A DNA stretch of 51,419 nucleotides from an uncultured Slackia sp. (GTDB taxonomy: Bacteria > Actinomycetota > Coriobacteriia > Coriobacteriales > Eggerthellaceae), in NCBI RefSeq assembly GCF_944321625.1, contig NZ_CALUMA010000068.1:1-51419 (forward strand). Direction: 5' to 3'. Of the stretch, positions 34,929 through 43,991 are shown piece after piece; position 1 is the stretch's first letter, and each line of letters starts with the position of its first letter. A program made the position numbers and the translations under genes. The notes beneath the pieces are model-generated. The model was not told the DNA's origin and ran no database searches. It saw nothing but the letters and a program-made list of their open reading frames with translations.

Positions 34929-36506
34929 ATGTCCAAACCCGCATACTCCATCACCACGCCCATCTACTACGTGAACGCGGCGCCGCACCTGGGCACCGCC
35001 TACACCACCATCGCGGCCGACACCGAGGCGCGCTACCAGCGCATGAACGGCTGCGACGTGGCCTTCGTCACCGGTCTCGACGAGCACGGCCAGAAGGTCG
35101 CCGAGACGGGCGAGAAGAACGGCATGACCCCGCAGGCGTGGTGCGACTCCATGGTCCCCGCGTTCAAAGAGACGTGGGACATGCTCGATATCACCTACAC
35201 CGACTTCGTGCGCACCACCGAAGACCGCCAGACGCGTTCGGTGCAGAAGTTCTGGACCGACCTCTACGAGAAGGGCTACCTGTACAAGAGCGCTTACGAG
35301 GGTTGGTACTGTGTGCACGAGGAGACCTACTACAACGAAAGCGACCTGGAAAAGAACGAGGACGGCGAGTTCGTGTGCCCTGACTGCCATCGTCCCGTGC
35401 GCCGCGCCTCCGGCGAGGAGAACTGGTTCTTCAAGCTGTCCGAGTTCCAGGAGCCGCTGCTGAAGTTCTACGAAGAACACCCTGATTTCATCCGCCCCGA
35501 GACGCGCAAGAACGAGATCGTCACTTTCGTGAAGGGCGGCCTGCAGGACCTTTCTATCAGCCGTTCCACGTTCGACTGGGGCATTCCGCTGCCGTTCGAC
35601 GAGGGCCACGTGTGCTACGTGTGGGCCGACGCCCTTCTGGCGTACCTCACGGGCATCGGCTACGCCGACCCCGAGCGCGAGGGCGAGTTCGAGCGCCGCT
35701 GGCCCATGCAGTACCACTTCGTGGGCAAGGACATCACGCGCTTCCATTGCGTGATCTGGCCCGCCATGCTCATGGCCGCCGGTCTGCCTGTGGCCGATTG
35801 CGTGTTTGGTCACGGCTTTTTGCTGGTAGGCGGCGAGAAGATGTCCAAGTCCAAGGGCAACGGCATCAAGCCCGCCGATCTGGTGAAGGTCTACGGCGTG
35901 GACGCGTACCGTTACTACTTCATGAGCGACGTGCGCTTCGGCCACGACGGCAACATCTCCATCGAGCGTATGACGCAGGTGTACAACGCTGATCTGGCCA
36001 ACACCTGGGGCAATCTGTGCTCGCGCGTGTTCAACATGGTGGGCAAGTACTTCGACGGCAAGGTGCCCGAGGTTCCGGCCGAGCTTGCCGCCGAGCCCAA
36101 CCCGCTCAAGGAGCTCGCCGATACGCTGTATGAGCGCTATAACGCCTGCATGGCCGAGGTGAACTTCACCGATGCTGCCGCTGCAGTGCAGGAGCTTGCC
36201 AGCCGCGTGAACCTCTACGTGGAGGAGAGCGCGCCGTGGAACCTGGCCAAGTCCGAGGAGACGCAGGGCCAGCTTGCGCAGGTGCTCTACAACGCGCTCG
36301 AGGCGTGCCGCATCCTGGCGCTGTTCTTTGCGCCGTTCATGCCCAACACCTCCGCCGAGGTGTTCCGTCGCCTGGGTCTGGGCGACGTGTGCGCCATCGA
36401 CGACATCAAGGCCGCCAGCGCTTGGGGACAGCTGCCCGCCGGCAACCTCGTGGAGAAGGGCGATCCGCTCTTCCCGCGCCTCGACGTTAAGGAAATCCAG
36501 CTGTAA
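34929..36506 (+). CDS. metG: Methionyl-tRNA synthetase
   Basis: 525 aa, class Ia. The HIGH-equivalent is PHLGTAYTTIAAD and the KMSKS loop is GEKMSKSKGN. WYCVHEE with CPDC gives one metal knuckle; the anticodon-binding helical bundle occupies about 380-500. There is no C-terminal EMAP-type tRNA-binding domain, so this is the short form. It heads a tight run: the TatD gene starts within its stop codon (TAATG), then the flavoprotein gene and rsmA. Confidence 0.97.
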   Translation: MSKPAYSITTPIYYVNAAPHLGTAYTTIAADTEARYQRMNGCDVAFVTGLDEHGQKVAETGEKNGMTPQAWCDSMVPAFKETWDMLDITYTDFVRTTEDRQTRSVQKFWTDLYEKGYLYKSAYEGWYCVHEETYYNESDLEKNEDGEFVCPDCHRPVRRASGEENWFFKLSEFQEPLLKFYEEHPDFIRPETRKNEIVTFVKGGLQDLSISRSTFDWGIPLPFDEGHVCYVWADALLAYLTGIGYADPEREGEFERRWPMQYHFVGKDITRFHCVIWPAMLMAAGLPVADCVFGHGFLLVGGEKMSKSKGNGIKPADLVKVYGVDAYRYYFMSDVRFGHDGNISIERMTQVYNADLANTWGNLCSRVFNMVGKYFDGKVPEVPAELAAEPNPLKELADTLYERYNACMAEVNFTDAAAAVQELASRVNLYVEESAPWNLAKSEETQGQLAQVLYNALEACRILALFFAPFMPNTSAEVFRRLGLGDVCAIDDIKAASAWGQLPAGNLVEKGDPLFPRLDVKEIQL

Positions 36507-37639
36507 TGGCGGCTATCGACCTCGAAAGCCCTGCGGGGTATCTGGCGTTTGGCGATGCGCTGTTTCGCAAACAGCGCAAGCATGGCGCGTGGCAGATTAT
36601 GGAGGCTCCGGCTCCCGCCCTTGAGGGGCCGGTGGCCGATACCCATGCCCATCTGGTGCTTTTGAGCAATCCCGCCCTGTCGCTCGCGCGGTGCTCCGTG
36701 CAGGGCGTTGATTTCGTGTGCACCATCACCGACGCCGTCGAGGACGGATGGGCGACGTATCGCGAATTGGATGCGTGGCGCAGCGAGGCGCTGCGCATCC
36801 TGCCCGATGTGTTCGAGGCAACGCGCCGCGCGATGGCAGCTTATCGAGAAGAGGCTGCTGCGGCGGGCGCCCCTTTGCCCACCGACATGACCGTCGATGA
36901 GTGGCGGGCGTATCGCTGCCCGTGTGCTGAGGTGCCCATTCCGCACGTGCGTATCGCCACGGGCGTGCATCCGCACGTCGCAAGCCGATGGGATGCGCAG
37001 GTGGAAGCGCGGCTCCGCGCCATGCTCGCCGATCCGCGTACGGCGGCGCTTGGCGAGGTGGGTCTGGACTATCATTACGATCTTTCGCCGCGCGATGTGC
37101 AGCGCGACGTGTTCCGCCGTCAGGTTGTCATTGCGCACGAATGCGGGCTGCCGCTGGTTCTGCATATGCGCGACGCGCACGACGACGGGTTCGCCATTCT
37201 GGAAGAAGAGGGCTGGCCCCAGGCGGGCGTGCTGCTGCATTGCTGCAGCGTAGGCCCCGATGAGCTGCGTCGTTGGCTCGACCGCGGATGCTATGTGGCG
37301 TTCGGCGGCGCGGTGACGTTCGCCCGCAGCGACGAACTGCGCGATTCCGTGCGCATCGTTTCCGAAGACCGCCTGCTCACCGAGACCGATGCGCCCTACA
37401 TGGCGCCGGTTCCGTTCCGCGGCATCGAATGCGGGCCTGAGTTCACGCTGTACACCGCCCAGCGTATCGCGCAGGAGCGTGGGGTCGAGCCGGGTGCCGG
37501 ACGCGCGGCGCTGCTCGAGAGCATGCACGCGGCGGCGCTTGGCCTGCTTGACCGCGAGCCTACGGCGTGGCAGCGCGCGCACGAGTCGGCTGCCGCCGAG
37601 GCCATGCGCATCGATTCCGAGCAATTCGAGGAGGCGTAG
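36506..37639 (+). CDS. TatD-family metal-dependent DNase
   Basis: 377 aa. Metal ligands are visible: ADTHAHLV (HxH), LGEVGLDYHYD (Glu), LVLHMRDAHDD (His), VLLHCCS (His) and TETDAPYMAPVP (Asp). It is about 110 aa longer than usual TatD proteins; about 45 N-terminal residues and a 30-40-residue insert (AYREEAAAAGAPLPTDMTVD) make up the excess. One-base overlap with metG means coupled translation. Gene order metG-tatD recalls metS-yabD in Bacillus. Confidence 0.92.
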   Translation: MAAIDLESPAGYLAFGDALFRKQRKHGAWQIMEAPAPALEGPVADTHAHLVLLSNPALSLARCSVQGVDFVCTITDAVEDGWATYRELDAWRSEALRILPDVFEATRRAMAAYREEAAAAGAPLPTDMTVDEWRAYRCPCAEVPIPHVRIATGVHPHVASRWDAQVEARLRAMLADPRTAALGEVGLDYHYDLSPRDVQRDVFRRQVVIAHECGLPLVLHMRDAHDDGFAILEEEGWPQAGVLLHCCSVGPDELRRWLDRGCYVAFGGAVTFARSDELRDSVRIVSEDRLLTETDAPYMAPVPFRGIECGPEFTLYTAQRIAQERGVEPGAGRAALLESMHAAALGLLDREPTAWQRAHESAAAEAMRIDSEQFEEA

Positions 37640-38238
37640 TGAAGAACATCCTGGTTATTACGGGATCGCCCCGCAGGCGCGGGGTGTGCTCTCGCTATGC
37701 GGATGAGCTCGTCTCGACGCTTGGCGGCATGGATGCGCGCATCGGCAGGTGGAATATGGCGGAATCCTCCGTCGGTGGCTGCACAGGCTGCGAAGCATGC
37801 AGGAGACGTTCCGCCGCCCGCAGGGCGGCGGATGCGAGCGAGGGCGTGCATCCTTACTGCGTCATTCGCGACGACATGCAGAAGCTCTACACCATGCTCG
37901 ATGCCGCGGACGAAGTGCATCTGGTGTGCCCGGTGTATTTCGCGGGCCCTCCGGGGCAGTTCAAGTGCGTGCTCGATCGGCTTCAGCCGTATTGGGAGCT
38001 GCGTCGCGGCCCCAATGCGCAGCCCGGCGCGGCGGATGCCCCCAAGCGCCCCGTGACGCTGCATGTGATCGGCGCGGGCGGCGACCCGTTCGGGTTCGCT
38101 CCGCTGGAGACCATCGTGCGCTCGGCGTTCGGCTCGGCGGGTTTTCGCGTGGTCGAGGTCGTCGACCGCGTGGGCTGGGGCCAGCCGGAATCCGAATCGG
38201 AAAAGCAAACGTTTCCCGCTCAGTCGGAAGGGGAGTGA
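37639..38238 (+). CDS. NADPH-dependent FMN reductase-like flavoprotein
   Basis: 199 aa. A GTG start overlaps the previous stop (taGTG) behind AGGAGG. The flavodoxin-like FMN loop TGSPRRRGVCSRYADELVS is followed by GGCTGCEACRR, a Cys motif like that of iron-sulfur flavoproteins, and PVYFAGPPGQFKCVLDRLQP. It likely passes electrons to an unknown acceptor. It sits where other species have ribonuclease M5 between tatD and rsmA. Confidence 0.88.
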   Translation: MKNILVITGSPRRRGVCSRYADELVSTLGGMDARIGRWNMAESSVGGCTGCEACRRRSAARRAADASEGVHPYCVIRDDMQKLYTMLDAADEVHLVCPVYFAGPPGQFKCVLDRLQPYWELRRGPNAQPGAADAPKRPVTLHVIGAGGDPFGFAPLETIVRSAFGSAGFRVVEVVDRVGWGQPESESEKQTFPAQSEGE

Positions 38239-38244
38239 GTGTTG

Positions 38245-39207
38245 ATGGCTGCAGGTTACGGCAATGCCGGCAAGGGGTGTCGCGATGACGCCGGTTTCGC
38301 CGACGAGTATTCTCCTTTTGCCACTCCCTCCGCCACGCGTGCGGTGTTGGAGCGCCACGGCCTTGCCACCAAGAAGTCGCTCGGCCAGAACTTCCTCGTG
38401 AACGACGAGGTTATCGGCCGCATCTGCAAGCTGTCGGATGTGGGGCAGGGCGATACGGTGCTCGAAGTGGGCCCTGGCATCGGAACGCTGACCGCGGCGC
38501 TTCTGCCGCGCGCCGCGCACGTGCTGTCGGTGGAACGCGATCCCGACCTTCCTGCCGTGCTTGCCGAAACGCTCGGCGGCTTCGACAACTTCACGCTCGT
38601 CTCCAAGGACGCGCTCGACCTTGCGCCGGAAGACCTCAAGGCCGCATTCGGCGACGCCGCCGATGCCGGGGAGGCGCCGAGCAAGTTCATCGCCAATCTG
38701 CCGTACGCGGTTGCGGCGACGCTGGTCTTGGATTATTTCCAGCGCTTCGACAGCATTCAAAGCGCCACGGTGATGGTGCAGAGCGAGGTCGCCGACCGCA
38801 TGTCGGCCGACCCCGGCGTGAAAGACTACGGCGCCTATACGGTCAAGCTGCGCCTTCTCGCCAAGCCGGCCGGACGCTTCCAGGTGGCGCCGGGAAACTT
38901 CTTTCCGCCGCCGCATGTGACGTCGTCGGTCATCAGGCTCGATCGTCGATGCGACCTCGATATCTCGCCCGATGAGGCGCGACTTGCGTCCCTCGCCGCC
39001 GACGCCGCGTTCGCGCTGCGCCGCAAGACCATCGCCAACTCCATGAAGACGTATCTGTCGGGACGCGCCGGAATGAAGCAGGCGTCTGCGAGTGTCGCTG
39101 CAATCCTCGAGCGCGCCGGCATCGACGCGCGTCGTCGCGGCGAGACGCTTTCGCTTGAGGAATTCATTGAGCTCGGTCGCGTTCTGGGGTCGTATCTGGA
39201 GGCTTAG
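38245..39207 (+). CDS. rsmA: 16S rRNA (adenine(1518)-N6/adenine(1519)-N6)-dimethyltransferase RsmA
   Basis: 320 aa. KKSLGQNFLVNDEVIGRICK, LEVGPGIGTLTAALL (SAM site), FIANLPYAVAATLVLDYF (NLPY motif) and GNFFPPPHVTSSVIRLDR are complete. ATG at 38245 follows GGAAGGGGAG at 9 nt; a GTG at 38239 is possible. About 25 extra residues precede the usual start. It ends the metG run, 6 bp after the flavoprotein gene. Confidence 0.96.
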   Translation: MAAGYGNAGKGCRDDAGFADEYSPFATPSATRAVLERHGLATKKSLGQNFLVNDEVIGRICKLSDVGQGDTVLEVGPGIGTLTAALLPRAAHVLSVERDPDLPAVLAETLGGFDNFTLVSKDALDLAPEDLKAAFGDAADAGEAPSKFIANLPYAVAATLVLDYFQRFDSIQSATVMVQSEVADRMSADPGVKDYGAYTVKLRLLAKPAGRFQVAPGNFFPPPHVTSSVIRLDRRCDLDISPDEARLASLAADAAFALRRKTIANSMKTYLSGRAGMKQASASVAAILERAGIDARRRGETLSLEEFIELGRVLGSYLEA

Positions 39208-39309
39208 CGAGGACTCGCCCGGTCGCGCCGCTGGCACCTGCCGCGGGAGTATACTGGGGCGGCTTTACCCCGGCCGGCGTTTCCGGCCCATGCTCCAGGA
39301 GGTCGCATT

Positions 39310-40287
39310 ATGGACGCAACTGGCGAATATCTATGCAATCTTGCCCGACGTATGTGGCATGGCTATCTATTGGAAGGCTCCTCATCGTCAGAGGGGCTGC
39401 TGCCGCTTCTCGATGAATCGTGCGTGATCATCGGCACTGGCAAGCATGAGTTCTACGAGCATCTGGCCGATTTCAAGAAGGCGCTCGAATTCGATTTGTC
39501 TGAGTCGGAAGGCATCGATTTCGAGATCGTCGACGAATGGTACGAGCATCGTCGCATAAGCGAATCGGCCTATCTGGTTTACGGTGGCATTCATGCGCGC
39601 GAGAGGGCCGATGAAAACGAGGCGCTTGTGGACATGGATACGCGGTTCTCTCTGGTATTTCGGCACGACGACCGCGATGGCGCATGGCACATTGTGCATA
39701 TCCACCAATCGTTGCCCTATTTCGAGCAGAAGGCGGGGGAGTTCTATCCGCGCACGCTTTCTGAGAAGGCCTGCGAAGCTATCGAACTTGCCAACCGCAT
39801 GCGCGAGCTTGCGCGACACGATCAGATGACGGGTACGTTGAATCACGCCGCCTTCTTCGAAGATGCGGAAAACGCGGTTGCGACGCAGCCCGACGGATGG
39901 TGGTGCTTCGTCGCCGACGTGGACGATTTCAAGGGCATCAACGACGGATGGGGCCACCTTGAGGGCGACAAGGCGCTCAAGGCGCTTGCGTCGGCGCTGC
40001 TGAGCCAAGCGGGTCCGAAGGATATCGTAGGAAGAATCGGTGGCGACGAGTTTGCGATCATGGCGCGCATGGATTCCATTTCTGCCGCCGAAGCGTTTGT
40101 GCGCAAGGTTGATGAGCAATTCGCTCTGGGCGTGGGCGGGTCGGCGGGTTTCTCGCCGAGCATTTCCGTGGGATTCGCACGTGTGGATGGCGTATTTCGC
40201 GATGCAGTGGCTCGGGCGGACGCGGCGATGTATGCGGCGAAACGCTCGAAGCTGAAAGAGACATCTGAGGGCGCTGACCCTGCCTAA
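39310..40287 (+). CDS. Diguanylate cyclase with N-terminal SnoaL/NTF2-like sensory domain
   Basis: 325 aa. Residues 1-135 form a SnoaL-like fold segment (DTRFSLVFRHDDRDGAWHIV and HIHQSLPYF are its end). A GGDEF domain follows, with DHAA-like DQMTGTLNHAAFFEDAE and the intact active loop GRIGGDEFAIMARMD. No RxxD inhibitory site precedes it. Soluble, no TM. A start at 39310 has AGGAGG at 8 nt. It makes cyclic di-GMP in response to an unknown ligand. It stands alone between rsmA and veg, with a TATACT at 39250-39255 as possible -10. Confidence 0.93.
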   Translation: MDATGEYLCNLARRMWHGYLLEGSSSSEGLLPLLDESCVIIGTGKHEFYEHLADFKKALEFDLSESEGIDFEIVDEWYEHRRISESAYLVYGGIHARERADENEALVDMDTRFSLVFRHDDRDGAWHIVHIHQSLPYFEQKAGEFYPRTLSEKACEAIELANRMRELARHDQMTGTLNHAAFFEDAENAVATQPDGWWCFVADVDDFKGINDGWGHLEGDKALKALASALLSQAGPKDIVGRIGGDEFAIMARMDSISAAEAFVRKVDEQFALGVGGSAGFSPSISVGFARVDGVFRDAVARADAAMYAAKRSKLKETSEGADPA

Positions 40288-40393
40288 CGTGTGCAAAATG
40301 TGGTTTGACCTGCGCTAAAGTGTAGCACTTGACAAATCGTGGTATCATCTCCGGCTACACTGCCGCGTATCAAAACGAAGGATTACTTACTGT

Positions 40394-40750
40394 ATGGAAC
40401 TTGAAAAGCAGGCCCGTATCGTTGATGACATTCGGGCGGAGCTCGTGTCGCGCATCGACACCCGTCTCAAGATTCGTGCCAACATGGGCCGTTCTAAGAT
40501 CGTTGAAGCTGAGGGGGTTCTCAAGCAGGCGCACCCCTCGCTGTTCATTCTCGAAGTCGATCGCAAGCGCGGTCGCACTGCGCGCCAGTCGTACCAGTAC
40601 GTGGATGTGCTCACCGGTATGGTCGAGCTGTTCGACGCCGCAACGGGTGAGCCGCTGTTCGGCAAGTTCATGGACGATCAGACCGATGACGATCTGCCCA
40701 CTCTGCTCGACGATGCGGACGATTCCGACGACGAGGACGACGACTTCTAG
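40394..40750 (+). CDS. veg: Veg-family protein
   Basis: 118 aa. KQARIVDDIRAELVSRIDTR, LKIRANMGRSKIVEAEGVL and YQYVDVLTGMVELFD follow the Veg (DUF1021) pattern from Firmicutes, and the location close to rsmA matches Bacillus (ksgA-yabG-veg). The last 30 residues are almost pure Asp/Glu. Veg influences biofilm formation and transcription in Bacillus. A TTGACA at 40329-40334 is a likely -35, but the -10 is not clear. Confidence 0.9.
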   Translation: MELEKQARIVDDIRAELVSRIDTRLKIRANMGRSKIVEAEGVLKQAHPSLFILEVDRKRGRTARQSYQYVDVLTGMVELFDAATGEPLFGKFMDDQTDDDLPTLLDDADDSDDEDDDF

Positions 40751-41084
40751 TCGACCATCCATGACCGTCCAATTGGCATGCCTCGCATCGCGCGTTGTGA
40801 GAATCGCCCATGGCGGGACGTCGTGAGGATTGCGCACCCCGCAAAATAATGCGCACCAAAGGCCCTTCGGGGCCTTTCGCATTTCAGGGCAAGATTGCAA
40901 AAGGCGGGGCCGCAGCGCGAAGTGTATGGGACATACGGCGCTGGGCGTGCAGGAGCGTGCGGCGCTGGGCGTGCAGGAGTATGGGGCGCAAGAGACGCAG
41001 CAAGGAGCGCACGTAGGTTGGCAAACCAGGTCTGCGGCGGGAAAGCGCAGAGGCTTACAGGGGAAATTCGCAAAAGAGGAGCAC
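40751..41084. other. Intergenic region with a terminator and short tandem repeat
   Basis: A terminator-type hairpin follows veg. Near 40936-40981 a 24-bp unit starting CGGCGCTGGGCGTGCAGGAG is present twice in tandem. No gene seen. Confidence 0.6.
40858..40877 (+). terminator. Stem-loop terminator after veg
   Basis: AAAGGCCC and GGGCCTTT pair perfectly around TTCG. The T tract is short. Confidence 0.75.
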
Positions 41085-41828
41085 ATGAAGGTTGCGAAAC
41101 TCGATTTTGATGAGGCGGTCGCCATCGTGTTGAGCACGCTTCTCAGCCAGGGAATCATGCTGGTTTGGGGTGTGGTCGTTTCGACGATTCTCGCTGGTGC
41201 CACGTCCGGCGACTGGTTGGGAGCCGTGGTGGGTCTGGGCTGGGCGCCTTTTGTGGAGCAATCGGTTCGCGCGCTGCCGACGAGCATCACGCTTGGCGGG
41301 GCGGTATTGTTTGCCGGAGCTCTTTTCGCAGTCGCTTTCATCCTTGAGAAGCGTGCTATCGCGAAGCGGGGAGTCGAGGAGATGATCCCTATCCGCCGCG
41401 GCATTGACGGCGAGGTTCCTCGGATGCCCTTTCCGGTGCTCGTGGTACTTATGGGCATCGTCGGCTGCGTCGAGGAACTGCTGTTCCGCTTTGCGCTTTT
41501 GGGCTTGGGTATTGCGATGCTGTCTTCGGTCGTGCCGTATTTCGCTTCTGCGGCAATCTCATCGGTGGTCTCGTCGATATTGTTTGTGTTCGCCCACGCT
41601 CACTACGCCGACATGGGACAGAAGATGAATACGTTCTTTCTCGGAGTCGCGTTCTGTGCCGTGTACCTCTGCTCGGGCAGCATCGCGCTTGTTGCCGTTG
41701 CGCATGCGTTGTACAACCTAGCCGTGCTCGCGTATAAGCGGTACCAGATGAACACCGACCCCGATTATTTCGGCGGCCCAGCACCTACGCGCGTTCTCAT
41801 GAGCGAAGAAGAGGGTGAAGGCGCGTAA
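41085..41828 (+). CDS. CPBP-family intramembrane metalloprotease
   Basis: 247 aa with six or seven membrane segments. The three Abi/CAAX-protease motifs are intact: EELLFRF, FVFAHAHY and HALYNLAVL. Start follows AGAGGAG; the longer frame upstream is repeat sequence. Membrane-embedded zinc glutamate protease, role unknown (bacteriocin immunity or protein processing are family options). Convergent with the tRNA-Ala gene. Confidence 0.93.
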   Translation: MKVAKLDFDEAVAIVLSTLLSQGIMLVWGVVVSTILAGATSGDWLGAVVGLGWAPFVEQSVRALPTSITLGGAVLFAGALFAVAFILEKRAIAKRGVEEMIPIRRGIDGEVPRMPFPVLVVLMGIVGCVEELLFRFALLGLGIAMLSSVVPYFASAAISSVVSSILFVFAHAHYADMGQKMNTFFLGVAFCAVYLCSGSIALVAVAHALYNLAVLAYKRYQMNTDPDYFGGPAPTRVLMSEEEGEGA

Positions 41829-41870
41829 GTTGTTTTAAGCGGTTCCCTCGTCTCCCTTTGGGCTTGAAAT

Positions 41871-41902
41871 AAAAACAGGCCCGGGAATCTCCCGGACCTG
41901 TT
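41871..41902 (-). terminator. Terminator of the tRNA-Ala transcript
   Basis: On the minus strand AACAGGTCCGGGA pairs with TCCCGGGCCTGTT, one wobble, 3-nt loop, then TTTATTT. It lies 10 bp after the tRNA and also serves the convergent protease gene poorly. Confidence 0.85.
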
Positions 41903-41911
41903 AGGTTTTCC

Positions 41912-41987
41912 TGGTGGAGATGAAGGGATTCGAACCCTCGGCCCCCACGTTGCGAACGTGATGCTCTCCCAGCTGAGCTACATCCCC
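41912..41987 (-). tRNA. tRNA-Ala (anticodon CGC), CCA encoded
   Basis: Minus-strand fold: acceptor GGGGATG with CATCTCC (one G-U), D arm GCTCAGCTGGGAGAGC, anticodon arm TCACG-TTCGCAA-CGTGG with anticodon CGC, T arm GAGGG-TTCGAAT-CCCTT, then ACCA. It reads GCG Ala codons, which are common in this GC-rich DNA. Confidence 0.96.
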
Positions 41988-42110
41988 AGAAATAGGCAAG
42001 ACGGTATTGTGCCTCTCTTGCATGCGGTTGTCAACCGCAAATTCCGACATCATGATTTCGCCACGGAGAAGAGTGCGGACTGGGCAGCCAAGGCAGCGCA
42101 TCGAAGCGGT

Positions 42111-42194
42111 GGCACTGGCGAGGCGGGAGACCGGCGGCACTGGCGAGACGGGGGAACCGGCGTGCTGGTCATCGGCGCCAGTGGCACTGGCGAG
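42111..42194. repeat. Three copies of GGCACTGGCGAG
   Basis: The 12-mer occurs at 42111-42122, 42136-42147 and 42183-42194 with related flanks (followed by rYGGG). It lies between the tRNA and the end of the MocR gene, in non-coding DNA. Confidence 0.6.
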
Positions 42195-42238
42195 ATGGGC
42201 GGTAGGGGGTCAGCGCGTCTGTCTATCGCATGGGCGCT

Positions 42239-43696
42239 TTAGAACCACGCGCGCGCCAAGCGTCGGATGCCTTCGTCTATGAGTTCGGTCTTGATGCTTG
42301 AAAAGCCTACGAGCACGTAGTCCTCCATCGAGTGCGGCTGCCCCATCCAGTACTTCTCGGTCTTATACACGCGCACGCCTTGCGTCTTCGCCGCCTCGAC
42401 CAACTCATCCTGCCCTCGCTCGTCGCGCGTTCGCATAAGCAGATGGAGCCCCGCCTGGCCACCAAGTACATCGACGCGCCCATCCAGCTCGCGTTCTATC
42501 GCCGCCATCAGCGCGTTGCGCCTCTTACGATACTCAGTCACGGTTTTGCGCGTGTATCGGTCCCAATGGCCCTTCTCCATGAACAATCGTAGGGTTTCTT
42601 GCGAAAGCCAAGGCACGGGGCAGTAGTAGTTGGCGAACACCGTCCGCCAGCGCTCAAGCAATTCGGGCGGCAGCACTATGTAGCTCATGCGCAGGGCGGG
42701 CGAGAGCACTTTGGAAAGCGTGCCCATGTAGATAACGCGGTCGTTCTCATCGAGCGATTGAAGACTGGGAATGGGTCGCGTCTCGTAGCGAAACTCGCGG
42801 CAGTAGTCGTCCTCGATGATGAATGCGCCCGTTCGCTTCGCCCAGTCAAGCATGCGAATGCGCGATGAAAGCGGCATGGTCATTCCGGTGGGGAACTGGT
42901 TCGACGGCGTGCAGAACGCCAGCGAGGCGCCGCTTGCTTCAAGGGCGTCGAAAAACACCTGTGATCCAGCCTTTTTGCCATCGAGGGGTCGCACGGGAAT
43001 GGGAATGCGGCGAAATCCTCTGTTGCGAAGCACCGTGCTTACGCCGTCGTATCCGGGCTCCTCCATGGCCACGGCGTCGCGCGCGGGATCAAACAGCGTG
43101 AGCAGGTTGCCAAGCGCCACTTGCGTTCCGGGCTGGATGACCACCTGCTCGGCAGAGCAATTGACGCCGCGCGACACGTGCACGCGCTGCGCGATCTGCC
43201 TGCGCAGGTCCGGCTCGCCAAGGCCGTCGCCGTAGCATGCTGCTTTGTTGTTCGCGGTGAACAGCGCCTCATCGGTAAGGGACTTCCATATCTGAGAGGG
43301 AAAGCTCCCCACGGGGCGGTCGCCGTAGGTGAAGTCGTAGGCAAGCTTGTCATGGCGGTTGAACGGCTCGTCGCGGAATCGCTCTTGCGACTGCATCGCT
43401 CGCTCGATGCGCTCCTTCGCACGTTTGGCGGCCGATCCCGGTGTGCCCAGCGAGTCGAAATCCAAGTCTTCCACGATGTAGCCCGACCCCGGTCGGCTGG
43501 CCACGTAGCCTTCTGCCGCAAGCTGCAGATAGGCGGTTTCCACGGTGTTGCGGGCAACATGGAGGTCATCCGCCAAACGGCGGATGGCGATGAGCTTTGC
43601 CCCTGCCGGAAGGTTGCGCGTGACGATGTCGTCGCGAATGGAGCGATATATCTGTTGGTAGAGCGGCTCAGGCGATTCGAAATCCAAGGCGATCAT
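42239..43696 (-). CDS. MocR/PdxR-type GntR regulator with aminotransferase-like domain
   Basis: 485 aa. N-terminal GntR winged helix (PLYQQIYRSIRDDIVTRNLP, RRLADDLHVARNTVETAYLQ) and C-terminal class-I aminotransferase fold with the PLP lysine in YMGTLSKVLSPALRMSYIVL. Such proteins use bound PLP or a PLP adduct as effector. The start at 43696 opens the domain behind an AGGAGGGAGCAGGA purine run. A run of three direct repeats lies upstream. It is divergent from the nap cluster; a regulatory link is possible but unproven. Confidence 0.94.
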   Translation of the reverse strand: MIALDFESPEPLYQQIYRSIRDDIVTRNLPAGAKLIAIRRLADDLHVARNTVETAYLQLAAEGYVASRPGSGYIVEDLDFDSLGTPGSAAKRAKERIERAMQSQERFRDEPFNRHDKLAYDFTYGDRPVGSFPSQIWKSLTDEALFTANNKAACYGDGLGEPDLRRQIAQRVHVSRGVNCSAEQVVIQPGTQVALGNLLTLFDPARDAVAMEEPGYDGVSTVLRNRGFRRIPIPVRPLDGKKAGSQVFFDALEASGASLAFCTPSNQFPTGMTMPLSSRIRMLDWAKRTGAFIIEDDYCREFRYETRPIPSLQSLDENDRVIYMGTLSKVLSPALRMSYIVLPPELLERWRTVFANYYCPVPWLSQETLRLFMEKGHWDRYTRKTVTEYRKRRNALMAAIERELDGRVDVLGGQAGLHLLMRTRDERGQDELVEAAKTQGVRVYKTEKYWMGQPHSMEDYVLVGFSSIKTELIDEGIRRLARAWF

Positions 43697-43770
43697 TGTC
43701 CTGCTCCCTCCTGCGGCGCGTGTGCCGCGAAAAGCGCGAAACCGAAGTGGCGCGCGTGCGCGTTCCCCGC

Positions 43771-43830
43771 GAATGCGGAAAGCGTCCCGAATGCGGAAAG
43801 CGTCCCTATAAATATAGTCGAAAGCATCCC
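43771..43830. promoter_or_regulatory. Triplicated direct repeat upstream of the MocR gene
   Basis: GAATGCGGAAAGCGTCCC occurs twice perfectly in tandem (43771-43788, 43789-43806). A third core, GAAAGCATCCC, lies at 43820-43830. The three GAAAGCrTCCC cores are spaced 18 and 24 bp. MocR regulators often bind direct repeats, so this is the best candidate operator for the divergent regulator/nap region. A TATAAATATA lies between copies two and three. Confidence 0.6.
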
Positions 43831-43991
43831 TAAACACAGTAAAGACCGTGCAATAAGATGCCGTCGCAAGGGGAGACGGGCGGGATATATAGCCAGGCGC
43901 ACGCCGGGCACGCCTGCATGATCTGAACAATCGCAGGTTCCCACCGCCTTCCCCCAATGTCAAGCGGGCATCATGCGCCAGGGGGTGTCGT

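Noticed and set aside
32664..35945. 1093-codon open frame on the minus strand
   Set aside because: Runs across the MFS, MerR, repeat and metG regions with no domain; GC-rich DNA leaves few stop codons antisense.
37396..39237. 613-codon open frame opposite tatD-rsmA
   Set aside because: Antisense to three recognised genes.
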